DNA of 64,000 nucleotides, from contig JAYFNX010000015.1 in NCBI GenBank assembly GCA_034933245.1, forward strand, positions 1-64,000. Reading direction: 5' to 3'. The translations under genes and the position numbers were made by a program. Source of the DNA: Pelethousia sp034933245 (GTDB lineage Bacteria > Bacillota > Clostridia > Christensenellales > CAG-138). Positions within the stretch are counted from its first letter, which is position 1. The number at the start of each line of letters is the position of its first letter. The notes below the pieces were generated by a model. That model had not been told where the DNA came from. It worked only from the letters and a program-made list of their open reading frames with translations, and did not search any database. Below, piece after piece: positions 7,435 through 15,610 of the stretch.

Positions 7435-8349
7435 ATGAAAAAGCGCTTGCTGCTTATTATGAACCCAGCCGCTGGCGTAAGAAAAGCAAACCGTCATTTG
7501 ACGGCCATGGTAGCCTTGTTTAATGCCCATGGCTATATTTGCACCGTGTATTGTACCGCAGGACGGGGGGATGCCACCCGTATCGCGCAAGAGAATGCCG
7601 CCTGTTTTGACTTGGTGGTATGCGTGGGTGGGGACGGAACCCTCAATGAAGTTTTGGCCGGTGTCATCGATAGCGGCGCCCAAGCGCCTATCGGTTACAT
7701 TCCCGGGGGCAGTACCAACGATTTTGCCAGCAGCCTTGGCCTCTCCAAAGAAGTGCTGACCGCCGCGCAGGATATTATGGAAGGCTTACCCAGGCCTTTG
7801 GATGCAGGCTGTTTTAACGGCCGCCGTTTTTCCTATGTGGCCAGCTTCGGCGCTTTTACGGAGGCCAGTTATGCTACCCCCCAGAGCTCCAAGAATATCT
7901 TGGGGCATCTTGCTTATGTTTTGGAAGGCATGAAGGACTTGCCTAACATCCGCCCCGTGCCCCTCGCCTTGAAGGCTGCGGGGCAGCACTTTGAAGGGGA
8001 ATATATCTTTGGGGCCATCAGCAACGCCACCACAATTGGCGGCATTCTCTCCCTGGATAAGCAGCTTGTCGCCCTAGACGACGGGCTTTTTGAGATTACG
8101 CTCATCAAATCTCCCCAAAACCTTGCGGAGCTCAACCGCATCGTGGTTTCGCTCCAAACCCGGCAATACGATGGGGAATTGATTTCCTTCTGCTTGGCGA
8201 ATAAGGCCGTTGCTTTCGCCAATCCGAATATGCCTTGGACGTTGGATGGGGAATATGCCCCCGGCAGCGCCCATATTTGCATTGAAAATCAGCATCAGGC
8301 CTACCGCATGATCATCAATGACAAAAAGCAAGGGAGCTTTTTCCTATGA
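7435..8349 (+). CDS. Diacylglycerol kinase-family lipid kinase (YegS/BmrU type)
   Basis: A 304-aa soluble kinase that would phosphorylate a lipid such as diacylglycerol using ATP. The catalytic domain carries the family motifs MNPAAG near residue 8, VCVGGDGTLNEVLAG near 63 and PGGSTNDFASSLG near 92. The C-terminal beta domain ends in WTLDGEY, also characteristic. The ATG at 7435 is preceded by GGGAG; an earlier TTG at 7417 would place that ribosome site inside the gene. Its stop overlaps the start of the PAP2 phosphatase gene by 4 bases (ATGA), so the kinase and the likely opposing phosphatase are translationally coupled. Confidence 0.9.
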   Translation: MKKRLLLIMNPAAGVRKANRHLTAMVALFNAHGYICTVYCTAGRGDATRIAQENAACFDLVVCVGGDGTLNEVLAGVIDSGAQAPIGYIPGGSTNDFASSLGLSKEVLTAAQDIMEGLPRPLDAGCFNGRRFSYVASFGAFTEASYATPQSSKNILGHLAYVLEGMKDLPNIRPVPLALKAAGQHFEGEYIFGAISNATTIGGILSLDKQLVALDDGLFEITLIKSPQNLAELNRIVVSLQTRQYDGELISFCLANKAVAFANPNMPWTLDGEYAPGSAHICIENQHQAYRMIINDKKQGSFFL

Positions 8350-8996
8350 GGTTAGACCTGCGTATCCCCGAATATCGCCATTGGCTATGGGCTCTCTACC
8401 TGCCGCTCTATTTGGCGGCTTTCTTTTGGGTAGAAGGTTGCATTTCGCCCGATATTCCCTATTGGATTTCTTATTGGCCCCTTGTGGATGATGCCATCCC
8501 CTTCTGCCCGCCCTTTGTGCTGGCTTATTATTTTTGGTTTCCCTTTATGGTGGTCACCGGGCTTTATCTGGGCGCCCGCCATCCGGATTGCTTCCGGCGC
8601 TATATGAAATTCATCGCCTTGGGCTTTTCGGCCAGCATTGTGTTTTTCTTGATTTTGCCCAACGGGCAGGATCTTCGTCCGGCCACCTTGGCGGAAGACG
8701 ACCTCTTCACCCGCATGATCGGCGCCATCTACGCGGCGGATACCAACACCAATGTGCTTCCAAGCATTCATGCCTTGGGTTCTGTGGCCGTAGTAATTGC
8801 CGCCTATGACTGCCCTGCCTATAAGCCATGGTTGCGAATTACGTGCATATTGCTGGCGGCGCTCATCTGCGTCTCCACGCTTTTTATCAAGCAGCATTCC
8901 ATTCTGGATATTATTACTGGCGTTTTCATGGCGGTTCCTGTATACTTTTTAATATACTCGCTGCCTCGCCGAAAGAAAAGGGAGCAGGCCGCCTGA
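8346..8996 (+). CDS. PAP2-family membrane phosphatase
   Basis: A 216-aa membrane protein with about five or six hydrophobic segments. The PAP2 signature parts are PSIHALGS near residue 138 and a C-terminal KQHSILDIITG near 179, giving the two catalytic histidines. The first motif (KxxxxxxRP) is not obvious; the closest candidate is QDLRPATL near 113. Such enzymes remove phosphate from phosphatidate, undecaprenyl pyrophosphate or related lipids at the membrane surface. It overlaps the lipid kinase gene by 4 bases, which suggests a shared lipid pool. Confidence 0.82.
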   Translation: MRLDLRIPEYRHWLWALYLPLYLAAFFWVEGCISPDIPYWISYWPLVDDAIPFCPPFVLAYYFWFPFMVVTGLYLGARHPDCFRRYMKFIALGFSASIVFFLILPNGQDLRPATLAEDDLFTRMIGAIYAADTNTNVLPSIHALGSVAVVIAAYDCPAYKPWLRITCILLAALICVSTLFIKQHSILDIITGVFMAVPVYFLIYSLPRRKKREQAA

Positions 8997-9023
8997 ATTT
9001 TTATGTAAAGGTGCAATCCTCTC

Positions 9024-9791
9024 ATGCCTGATCTATTCCACACCTTACTAATCGTATGCCCCCTTCTATTTCTCGCCGGTTTTGCCGATTCCGTGGCCGG
9101 CGGCGGCGGCGTTATTAGTGTGCCCGCAGGCATGCTCGCCGGCATCCCGATTCATACCGTATACGGTACCAATAAATTTGCCATGAGCTTCGGTACGCTT
9201 ACCAGCGTGTTTCAGTATGGCCGCAGCGGCAATGTTTCCTGGCGGATCGCCCTCTTCGCCGCAGGCGGCGCTTTGGCCGGGTCCAATTTGGGTGCAAGGC
9301 TGGCCTTGCTCTTAAGTGAGCGCTACCTAAGCTATTGTCTCATGGTTCTGCTTCCCGCGGCCGCCCTGTTTCTTGCCCTGAACAAAGGATTTGGCCAGGC
9401 GCCGAAGCCCCGGGAGTTCACCAAGCTCCAGGAAGCCGTTTTAGCCGTGCTTATCGGCTTATCCGTTGGCGCGTATGACGGTTTCTTCGGCCCCGGCGCG
9501 GGTACGTTTTATATTATCCTCTTTTGTACCGTTCTGGGCTCCGATCTGATTTTGGCCAACGGGAATGCCAAAGTGGTCAATTTGGCCAGCAACATCGGGG
9601 CGCTTACCGCTTATCTTTTAAGCGGTAAGGTATGGTTTGCCGTGGGAATTCCCATGGCGATCTGCTCCATGGCCGGCAATTATCTGGGCAGCCGGCTAGC
9701 CATTAAAAACGGCGCCCGCTTTATCCGCCCCATCATGGCTTTGATGATTGTGCTGCTTCTGCTAAAAATCGTTACGGATTTCATCCTATAA
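9024..9791 (+). CDS. TSUP/TauE-SafE family membrane transporter
   Basis: A 255-aa protein with about eight transmembrane segments in two repeats. The first half has the family motif GGGGVISVPAGMLAGI followed by GTNKFAMSFGT; the second half has GAYDGFFGPGAGTFYI and NGNAKVVNLASN. TSUP proteins are permeases for sulfite, sulfoacetate or other small anions. Its place after cysE, lipid kinase and PAP2 genes on the same strand is suggestive of a sulfur link, but the substrate cannot be read from sequence. It ends 45 bases before a strong bidirectional terminator. Confidence 0.9.
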   Translation: MPDLFHTLLIVCPLLFLAGFADSVAGGGGVISVPAGMLAGIPIHTVYGTNKFAMSFGTLTSVFQYGRSGNVSWRIALFAAGGALAGSNLGARLALLLSERYLSYCLMVLLPAAALFLALNKGFGQAPKPREFTKLQEAVLAVLIGLSVGAYDGFFGPGAGTFYIILFCTVLGSDLILANGNAKVVNLASNIGALTAYLLSGKVWFAVGIPMAICSMAGNYLGSRLAIKNGARFIRPIMALMIVLLLLKIVTDFIL

Positions 9792-9835
9792 AAATCTGCC
9801 GTTATTTATGTACCAACGTTTCTTGCGGGAATCTC

Positions 9836-9869
9836 AACGGCCCGGCGCATGATCATTCGCCGGGCCGTT
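9836..9869. terminator. Bidirectional terminator between the TSUP gene and ppdK
   Basis: A 12-bp perfect GC-rich stem (9836-9847 with 9858-9869) and a 10-base loop lie between convergent genes. The plus side is followed by TGTGTTTTCCC. Confidence 0.85.
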
Positions 9870-9914
9870 TGTGTTTTCCCTTTTTTATCCGCACCCCGAT
9901 GGGGGCTCGCTCGC

Positions 9915-12557
9915 TTATTCTTCCGTCTTATCGTTCCTGTGCCGGATGCAGGCCTGCGCGGCCGCAAGGCGGGCGATGGGAACCCGGAAGGGAGAGCAGG
10001 ATACATAATTGAGTCCTACTTGGTGGCAAAAATCCACGGTGGAAGGATCGCCGCCGTGCTCGCCGCAGATACCCAGCTTAATATCCGGCCGCACGCTACG
10101 GCCCAGCTTCACGGCCATCTTAATCAGCTTGCCCACGCCGGCTACGTCCAGCTTGGCGAAGGGGTCGAACTCGTAAATCTTCTTATCATAGTAAGAATCA
10201 AGGAACTTACCCGCATCATCCCGGCTGAAGCCAAAGGTCATCTGGCTCAGGTCGTTGGTTCCGAAGGAGAAGAACTGCGCCTCACGGGCAATCTCATCGG
10301 CAGTGAGGGCTGCGCGGGGGATTTCAATCATCGTTCCCACGAGGTAGGGGATGTCCACATCATTTTCAGCCAGCACTTCTTTCGCGGTTTTGTCAATGAT
10401 GCGCTTCACATACGCCAATTCCTTATCCTCGCCTACCAGCGGAACCATGATTTCAGGCACCACGTTAATGCCTGTCTCCCTACGCACGTTAATGGCAGCT
10501 TCGATAACCGCGCGGGTCTGCATCTCCGCGATCTCCGGATAGGTTACGGAAAGGCGGCAGCCGCGGTGGCCCATCATGGGGTTGAACTCATGGAGGTTTG
10601 CAATGGTGCTCTTAAGCCGTTCCGGGGTGATGCCCATGGTTTTGGACAGCTCCTGAATATCCTCTTCCTTGTTCGGCAAGAACTCGTGAAGGGGCGGGTC
10701 CAGGAAGCGGATGGTAACGGGATAGCCGCCCATGGCTTTATAGATTCCCTCAAAGTCTTTACGCTGCATGGGAAGAAGCTTGTTAAGCGCATCCCGCCGC
10801 GCCTGCACGCTGGGGGCCAGGATCATTTCCCGCATAACGGGAATCCGGTCCTCTTCAAAGAACATATGCTCCGTGCGGCAAAGGCCAATGCCTTCCGCAC
10901 CGAAGCGGACGGCCACGGAAGCATCGTGCGGGGTATCCGCATTGGTGCGCACGCCCAGGCTGCGATACTTGTCCGCCCAACCCATCAGGCGGGCGAAATC
11001 GCCGCCGATTTCCGCTTCTACCGTAGGAATCTTTTCACCGTAAATATTGCCTGTGGAGCCATCGAGGGAAATATAGTCTCCCTCCTTGAATACGCGGCCG
11101 TCCAGGCTGAAGGTCTTGTTGGCCTCATCCATGATGATATCGCCACAGCCGGAAACGCAGCAGGTACCCATGCCCCGAGCAACCACCGCCGCATGGCTGG
11201 TCATGCCGCCGCGCACGGTAAGAATGCCCTGGGAGTTATGCATACCCTCGATGTCCTCGGGGCTGGTCTCCAGCCGAACCAGGATCACCTTTTTGCCCCG
11301 GCCAACCCATTTTATAACATCTTCCGCCGAGAACACCACCCGGCCCGTGGCAGCGCCCGGAGAAGCGGGCAAGCCCCTGCCGATGGGTTTGGTGCTCTTC
11401 AGAATCTTGATGTCAAATTGGGGATGGAGCAGCGCGTCCAACTGCTTGGGGTCTACGGTCATGACGGCCTCTTCTTCGGTAATCATGCCTTCATCCACCA
11501 GATCGCATGCGATCTTCAGCGCCGCAGCCGCGGTTCGCTTACCGTTGCGGGTTTGGAGCATGAAGAGCTTCTTCGCTTCAATGGTAAACTCCATATCCTG
11601 CATATCCCGGTAATGGCGCTCCAGCTTCTCCGAGATATCCACAAATTGCTGATAGGCTTCGGGAATAATCTTGGCAAGCTCGTCTATGGTCTGGGGCGTA
11701 CGCACGCCGGCCACCACATCCTCGCCCTGGGCATTCATAAGGAATTCGCCGAAGAGCTTCTTCTCGCCTGTGGCAGGATTGCGGGTAAAGGCCACGCCAG
11801 TGCCGGAGGTATTCCCCATGTTGCCGAATACCATCATCTGCACGTTTACCGCCGTACCCCAATCCGAGGGAATATCGTTCATGCGGCGGTAATAAACAGC
11901 CCTGGGATTATCCCAGCTGCGGAATACGGCCTTAATGGCTCCCATAAGTTGTTCTTTGGGGTCCGACGGAAATTCTTTGCCGATTTTATTCTTATATTGT
12001 GCCTTAAACTGCTCCGCCAGACATTTGAGATCCTCTGCGGTAAGCTCGGTATCCAGCTTGACACCGCGCTCAGTCTTCATCTTATCAATGAGTTCCTCAA
12101 AATATTTCTTGCCAACTTCCATGACCACGTCGGAGTACATTTGAATAAAGCGGCGGTAGGAATCGTAAGCAAAGCGCGGGTTGTTGGTCTTCTTGGCAAA
12201 GCTCTCCACCACCTCGTCGTTAAGGCCAAGGTTCAGAATGGTATCCATCATACCGGGCATGGAGGCGCGTGCACCGCTACGTACGGAAACGAGCAGGGGG
12301 TTTTCTTTATCGCCAAACTTTTTGCCGCTAAGCTTTTCCAGCTTGGCCATGTTGGCATAAATTTCATCCGCAATGGCATCGTTGATTTGCTGCGCATCCG
12401 CGTAATACTGCATACAGGCATCGGTAGTAACCGTAAAGCCATGGGGCACAGGCATGCCAAGGCCCGTCATTTCTGCCAGGTTGGCGCCTTTTCCGCCCAG
12501 CAGCTCCCGCATGCCGGCATTGCCTTCGCTAAAAAGGTATACAAACTTTTTTGCCAT
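9915..12557 (-). CDS. ppdK: Pyruvate, phosphate dikinase
   Basis: PPDK interconverts pyruvate, ATP and phosphate with PEP, AMP and pyrophosphate, and in anaerobes often serves pyrophosphate-dependent glycolysis. The 880-aa length is standard. The N-terminal ATP-grasp domain starts GGKGANLAEMTGLGMPVPHGF. The swivelling phosphohistidine domain has GGMTSHAAVVARGMGTCCV near residue 452. The C-terminal PEP-binding barrel carries GLCRTEHMFF, FGTNDLSQMTFGFSRDD and GICGEHGGDP. All three are intact. GGGAGGAAACAAC precedes the ATG. It is a single-gene unit, with a strong promoter upstream and a terminator downstream. Confidence 0.97.
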   Translation of the reverse strand: MAKKFVYLFSEGNAGMRELLGGKGANLAEMTGLGMPVPHGFTVTTDACMQYYADAQQINDAIADEIYANMAKLEKLSGKKFGDKENPLLVSVRSGARASMPGMMDTILNLGLNDEVVESFAKKTNNPRFAYDSYRRFIQMYSDVVMEVGKKYFEELIDKMKTERGVKLDTELTAEDLKCLAEQFKAQYKNKIGKEFPSDPKEQLMGAIKAVFRSWDNPRAVYYRRMNDIPSDWGTAVNVQMMVFGNMGNTSGTGVAFTRNPATGEKKLFGEFLMNAQGEDVVAGVRTPQTIDELAKIIPEAYQQFVDISEKLERHYRDMQDMEFTIEAKKLFMLQTRNGKRTAAAALKIACDLVDEGMITEEEAVMTVDPKQLDALLHPQFDIKILKSTKPIGRGLPASPGAATGRVVFSAEDVIKWVGRGKKVILVRLETSPEDIEGMHNSQGILTVRGGMTSHAAVVARGMGTCCVSGCGDIIMDEANKTFSLDGRVFKEGDYISLDGSTGNIYGEKIPTVEAEIGGDFARLMGWADKYRSLGVRTNADTPHDASVAVRFGAEGIGLCRTEHMFFEEDRIPVMREMILAPSVQARRDALNKLLPMQRKDFEGIYKAMGGYPVTIRFLDPPLHEFLPNKEEDIQELSKTMGITPERLKSTIANLHEFNPMMGHRGCRLSVTYPEIAEMQTRAVIEAAINVRRETGINVVPEIMVPLVGEDKELAYVKRIIDKTAKEVLAENDVDIPYLVGTMIEIPRAALTADEIAREAQFFSFGTNDLSQMTFGFSRDDAGKFLDSYYDKKIYEFDPFAKLDVAGVGKLIKMAVKLGRSVRPDIKLGICGEHGGDPSTVDFCHQVGLNYVSCSPFRVPIARLAAAQACIRHRNDKTEE

Positions 12558-12655
12558 GTTGTTTCCTCCCAGATTGAATTCTTATATATAAATTTCTTAT
12601 ATATTACCAATTTACTTCTCAGCACAAGAGAGCCCCGATCCATCAAGGCTTCATC

Positions 12656-12683
12656 ATTATAACATACAGAGGGAAATAATCAA
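12656..12683 (-). promoter_or_regulatory. ppdK promoter
   Basis: Minus-strand -35 TTGATT (12683-12678), a 16-base spacer and -10 TATAAT (12661-12656) preceded by TGT, an extended -10. It implies an untranslated leader of about 90 bases. Confidence 0.72.
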
Positions 12684-12812
12684 CTATTTTCAACGTAGTT
12701 TTGCAGCGCTTCTTGCATTTTGTTTATCTAATATTTAACGTAATGACTTGTGGGTTGCATATTGTGACATATTTCGCGTTCTTAGCGATGCTTATACCAT
12801 TCGGAAACGGGT

Positions 12813-13544
12813 TTAGATCTGCCCCGCTGCCCGGAACTTGCGATCCAGCATATATTCAGCATAAGCATTAAGGGCGGTCTTTAATTCCTCCCGCACGCGT
12901 TTGGGAAGCGCGACTTTCTCCATTTCCCGGTTGGATAGCAAAAGCATCCGGCGCGCCGCCTCCAAAGAAAGCGGGCTAACGGCCATGCTGTCGGACCCCA
13001 TGCAGGCGCGGCATACGGCTCCGCCCGAACCCGGATCAAATCCCATCTGGGATAAGGGCCGCAAATCCGCCCCGCAGCGGGCGCAGTGGGTAAGGCGGGG
13101 GGTATATCCCAGGATAGCCAGGCAGCGCATCAAGAAACAAACGGCCATATCCGTTGGGTTTTGTTTCCCATAGGCAGTGTAGCTAAGGGCATAGTAAAGC
13201 AAATCGAAAAGCTCCTCGCTTTGCTGTCCCTTCGGCGTGCAGGCCTCCGTTACCGAAAGCATGTAGGCCCCGGCCGCCAGACGATCCATATCCTCCCGCA
13301 AGGAATAGAAGCGCTCCCGCACATCGCATGCATCCACCGTATATCGGCCCCGGCCTTCAAACAGAACGAACTCGCCATAGGTGAAAATCTCGCTACAGCT
13401 CAAAAGGCTGGAGTCAGGCCTGCGGCAACCCCGGGCGGATGCGCTCACCGTTCCCCGTTCTCTGGTGAAGATGGTGAGAATCCGGTCGTTATCCCGGTAG
13501 TTCGCATAGCGCAGCACAATGCCCGTAATCGTAAGGCTTGCCAT
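12813..13544 (-). CDS. recO: DNA repair protein RecO
   Basis: RecO loads RecA onto gaps together with RecR and anneals single strands. The 243-aa product has the N-terminal OB fold (TITGIVLRYANYRDNDRILTIFTRERG), a helical middle and a four-cysteine zinc site (HCARCGADL with VCRACMG, about residues 138-173). Length is typical. In Bacillus the order is era-yqzL-recO; here recO keeps its place and strand relative to era, but the small gene between them is inverted. The minus-strand ATG is at 13544. Confidence 0.92.
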   Translation of the reverse strand: MASLTITGIVLRYANYRDNDRILTIFTRERGTVSASARGCRRPDSSLLSCSEIFTYGEFVLFEGRGRYTVDACDVRERFYSLREDMDRLAAGAYMLSVTEACTPKGQQSEELFDLLYYALSYTAYGKQNPTDMAVCFLMRCLAILGYTPRLTHCARCGADLRPLSQMGFDPGSGGAVCRACMGSDSMAVSPLSLEAARRMLLLSNREMEKVALPKRVREELKTALNAYAEYMLDRKFRAAGQI

Positions 13545-13655
13545 GCTATCCTCCTTCCAGATTTGTCATGGATTGCTTGGCATGTGGGATCTACAACCCG
13601 CGGATACTAAAAGGAGACAGCATACATAGCCTGTCCCATGAAAGGAGACATGCCC

Positions 13656-13796
13656 ATGAAGGATACCGTGCCCCGGCAGAAATGGAATCACTTCTCCAAA
13701 ACCGGCCGTCCGGAGGATTATATGGCCTATCGGGAAGAGGAAAAGCGGCAAAGCGGCGAAACAGAAAGTTCAGGCCCTCGCCGCCCGCTCCTATAG
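13656..13796 (+). CDS. YqzL-like small protein, opposite strand to era and recO
   Basis: A 46-aa open frame with AAAGGAG 8 bases before the ATG. Its N-terminal half reads QKWNHFSKTGRPEDYMAYRE, which fits the pattern of YqzL proteins (a W..F..TG....Y..Y core in a peptide of about 47 aa). The C-terminal half is charged and low in complexity. YqzL has no known function. The gene lies exactly where yqzL does in Bacillus, between era and recO, but reads the other way. A Rho-independent terminator follows it on the plus strand, which supports real plus-strand transcription. Without a search the family call is moderate. Confidence 0.55.
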   Translation: MKDTVPRQKWNHFSKTGRPEDYMAYREEEKRQSGETESSGPRRPLL

Positions 13797-13837
13797 GATA
13801 CGGAGCGGGCTGATTAGCCCACTCGGTTATTATCATC

Positions 13838-13876
13838 AATTTGCGGGTCATGCAAAAAGCATCCCGCAAATTTTAT
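13838..13876 (+). terminator. Terminator after the YqzL-like gene
   Basis: A stem of about 14 bp (13838-13847 and 13850-13853 with 13859-13872, a 2-base bulge, loop AAAAA) is followed on the plus strand by TTATT. It abuts the era stop and may also serve era, though the minus side lacks a T-run. Confidence 0.7.
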
Positions 13877-14757
13877 TCATAGCCCAGTTCTCCAAGCATG
13901 GCGGCGCTGTTGCGCCAATCCTCTTTCACCTTGACCCAAAGCTGAAGGTTCACCTTGTTCCCCAAAAGCCACTCGATATCCTTGCGGGCCTCCGTACCGA
14001 TTCGCTTGAGCATGGCCCCCTGTTTTCCGATAACGATTCCCTTATGTCCATTCCGCTCACAATAGATGGTAGCCCAGATATCCTGCACGCCATCCTCTCT
14101 TTGTTCCATTTTATCCACGCCTACGCCCAAACCGTGCGGCACTTCTTCCCGCAGCATCTGTAGCGCCTTCTCCCGGATGATCTCCCCGCAAAGGATTCGC
14201 TCGGGCTGATCCGTAACCATATCATCCGGAAAATACTGCGGCCCCTCCACCAAATAGGATGCCAGCGCCTCGGTAAGCTGATCCACGCCTCTTCCCTCCA
14301 AAGCGGAAAGTTTCACCACTTGCCGGATGCAGGGCTCCTTTTCCAGCCTTTCCCGGGCGGTCTCAATATCGTCCAGCGTACAAAGATCCGCCTTGTTAAT
14401 GCCTGCCACCACGGGTGCTTTTGCTTCCCGGAGCTTTTCGAGAATGGCCTCATCCTTGCGGCCTATGCCGCGCTTTGCATCAACAAGAAAAAGAATAGCC
14501 TCTACCTCGTGGAGGGCTTCGTAGGCTACCTTCAACATATAATCCCCTAAACGGTTCTTCGGCGTAATCACGCCGGGGGTATCTAAAAAGACGATTTGCC
14601 AGCCCGGCCGCGTCATCACGCCCATGATGCGGTTGCGCGTGGTTTGGGCCTTATCCGAAACAATGGATACCTTTTGCCCAACCAGGCGATTCATAAGCGT
14701 GCTTTTGCCCACATTGGGAGAGCCGATGATGGCTACAAATCCCGAACGGTATGTCAT
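13873..14757 (-). CDS. era: GTPase Era
   Basis: Era is an essential GTPase that binds 16S rRNA near its 3' end and assists 30S assembly. The 294-aa product has GSPNVGKSTLMNRLVG (P-loop), the switch T in TTRNRIMGV, DTPG and the NKAD base-recognition motif. The C-terminal KH domain includes VIGKQGAMLKRIGTEARKDIE and ends in the expected LGY. Its ATG overlaps the cdd stop (ATGA), so it belongs to the downstream end of the yqfC operon. Confidence 0.96.
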   Translation of the reverse strand: MTYRSGFVAIIGSPNVGKSTLMNRLVGQKVSIVSDKAQTTRNRIMGVMTRPGWQIVFLDTPGVITPKNRLGDYMLKVAYEALHEVEAILFLVDAKRGIGRKDEAILEKLREAKAPVVAGINKADLCTLDDIETARERLEKEPCIRQVVKLSALEGRGVDQLTEALASYLVEGPQYFPDDMVTDQPERILCGEIIREKALQMLREEVPHGLGVGVDKMEQREDGVQDIWATIYCERNGHKGIVIGKQGAMLKRIGTEARKDIEWLLGNKVNLQLWVKVKEDWRNSAAMLGELGYE

Positions 14758-15167
14758 TGCATATCCCTCGCGCTGAAAGCTTCGGGCAAAAGCTCACCCA
14801 AGGCGAAAATTCTATATTCCCCCGTCCGGTTAGCGCAGACCACAGGCATTTCCGCATCACAAAACTCGCTGAGAACCTGGCGGCAAACGCCGCAGGGCAT
14901 GGCATAATTCTCACCATCCCAAATAATGGCCAAGGCGTCAAAATCCCGTTCGCCCTCATATACCGCTTTAAATATGGCGCTGCGCTCGGCGCATATGCTG
15001 GGACTATAAGCGGCGTTTTCAATGTTGCAGCCCATATAATAAGCCCCGTTGCTGGCCTTAAGGCAGGCGCCCACCCGAAAGTTGGAATAAGGTACATAGG
15101 CACGGCTTCTGGCTTCCGTAGCCATACGCACCATGCTCCTGGCTTCAAATTCATGTATATTGCTCAT
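14754..15167 (-). CDS. cdd: Cytidine deaminase
   Basis: Cdd deaminates cytidine and deoxycytidine to uridine forms in pyrimidine salvage. The 137-aa product has the small tetrameric bacterial form. The zinc-site motifs CAERSAIF (about residues 56-63) and PCGVCRQ (about 92-98) supply the three cysteine ligands and the catalytic glutamate. The substrate-binding YSNFRVGA stretch lies near residue 25. It overlaps both ybeY and era by 4 bases. In Bacillus a dgkA gene sits between ybeY and cdd; it is missing here. Confidence 0.95.
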   Translation of the reverse strand: MSNIHEFEARSMVRMATEARSRAYVPYSNFRVGACLKASNGAYYMGCNIENAAYSPSICAERSAIFKAVYEGERDFDALAIIWDGENYAMPCGVCRQVLSEFCDAEMPVVCANRTGEYRIFALGELLPEAFSARDMQ

Positions 15168-15610
15168 CGTAATACTCCCATCTCGATCAATATTTCATCC
15201 TGTTTGGCAAACATGCGCGCAGCATCTTCTTGCCGCATATGATCGTAACCTAAAAGGTGGAGCGCGCCATGCACCGTCAGAAAACTCAACTCCCGTAAAA
15301 GTGAATGGCCGTATTCCACTGCCTGTTCCTCTGCCCTGGGCAGGGAGATCACGATATCCCCTAAAAATCCATCCGGGACGCCGATGATATCCTCGCCTTC
15401 TTCCATAGGAAAACTGAGGACATCCGTGGGACGATCCACACTTCTAAAATCCCGGTTGAGGGCATGGATTTCCGCATCGTCCACTACCGTGGCTGAAAGC
15501 CAGGCATCCCCTGCCTTCTCGTGGGACAAGGCGGCTTCCGCCGCCCGCATAACGATGGCTTGCATGTCCAAGCCTTCCGGTGGCGTTATCCGCAGGCATA
15601 CTTCTATCAT
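15164..15610 (-). CDS. ybeY: Endoribonuclease YbeY, 16S rRNA maturation
   Basis: YbeY is a zinc-dependent RNase involved in 16S rRNA 3'-end maturation and ribosome quality control. The 148-aa product ends with the diagnostic metal-binding motif HGALHLLGYDH, and the upstream DVLSFPMEE block is also conserved. Start and stop codons overlap its neighbours pgpH and cdd by 4 bases each, giving tight translational coupling. Confidence 0.96.
   Translation of the reverse strand: MIEVCLRITPPEGLDMQAIVMRAAEAALSHEKAGDAWLSATVVDDAEIHALNRDFRSVDRPTDVLSFPMEEGEDIIGVPDGFLGDIVISLPRAEEQAVEYGHSLLRELSFLTVHGALHLLGYDHMRQEDAARMFAKQDEILIEMGVLR

Noticed and set aside
9849..12662. A 937-codon plus-strand open frame opposite ppdK
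   Set aside because: It is antisense to a clearly intact pyruvate phosphate dikinase and has His/Gly-rich composition typical of a shadow frame.
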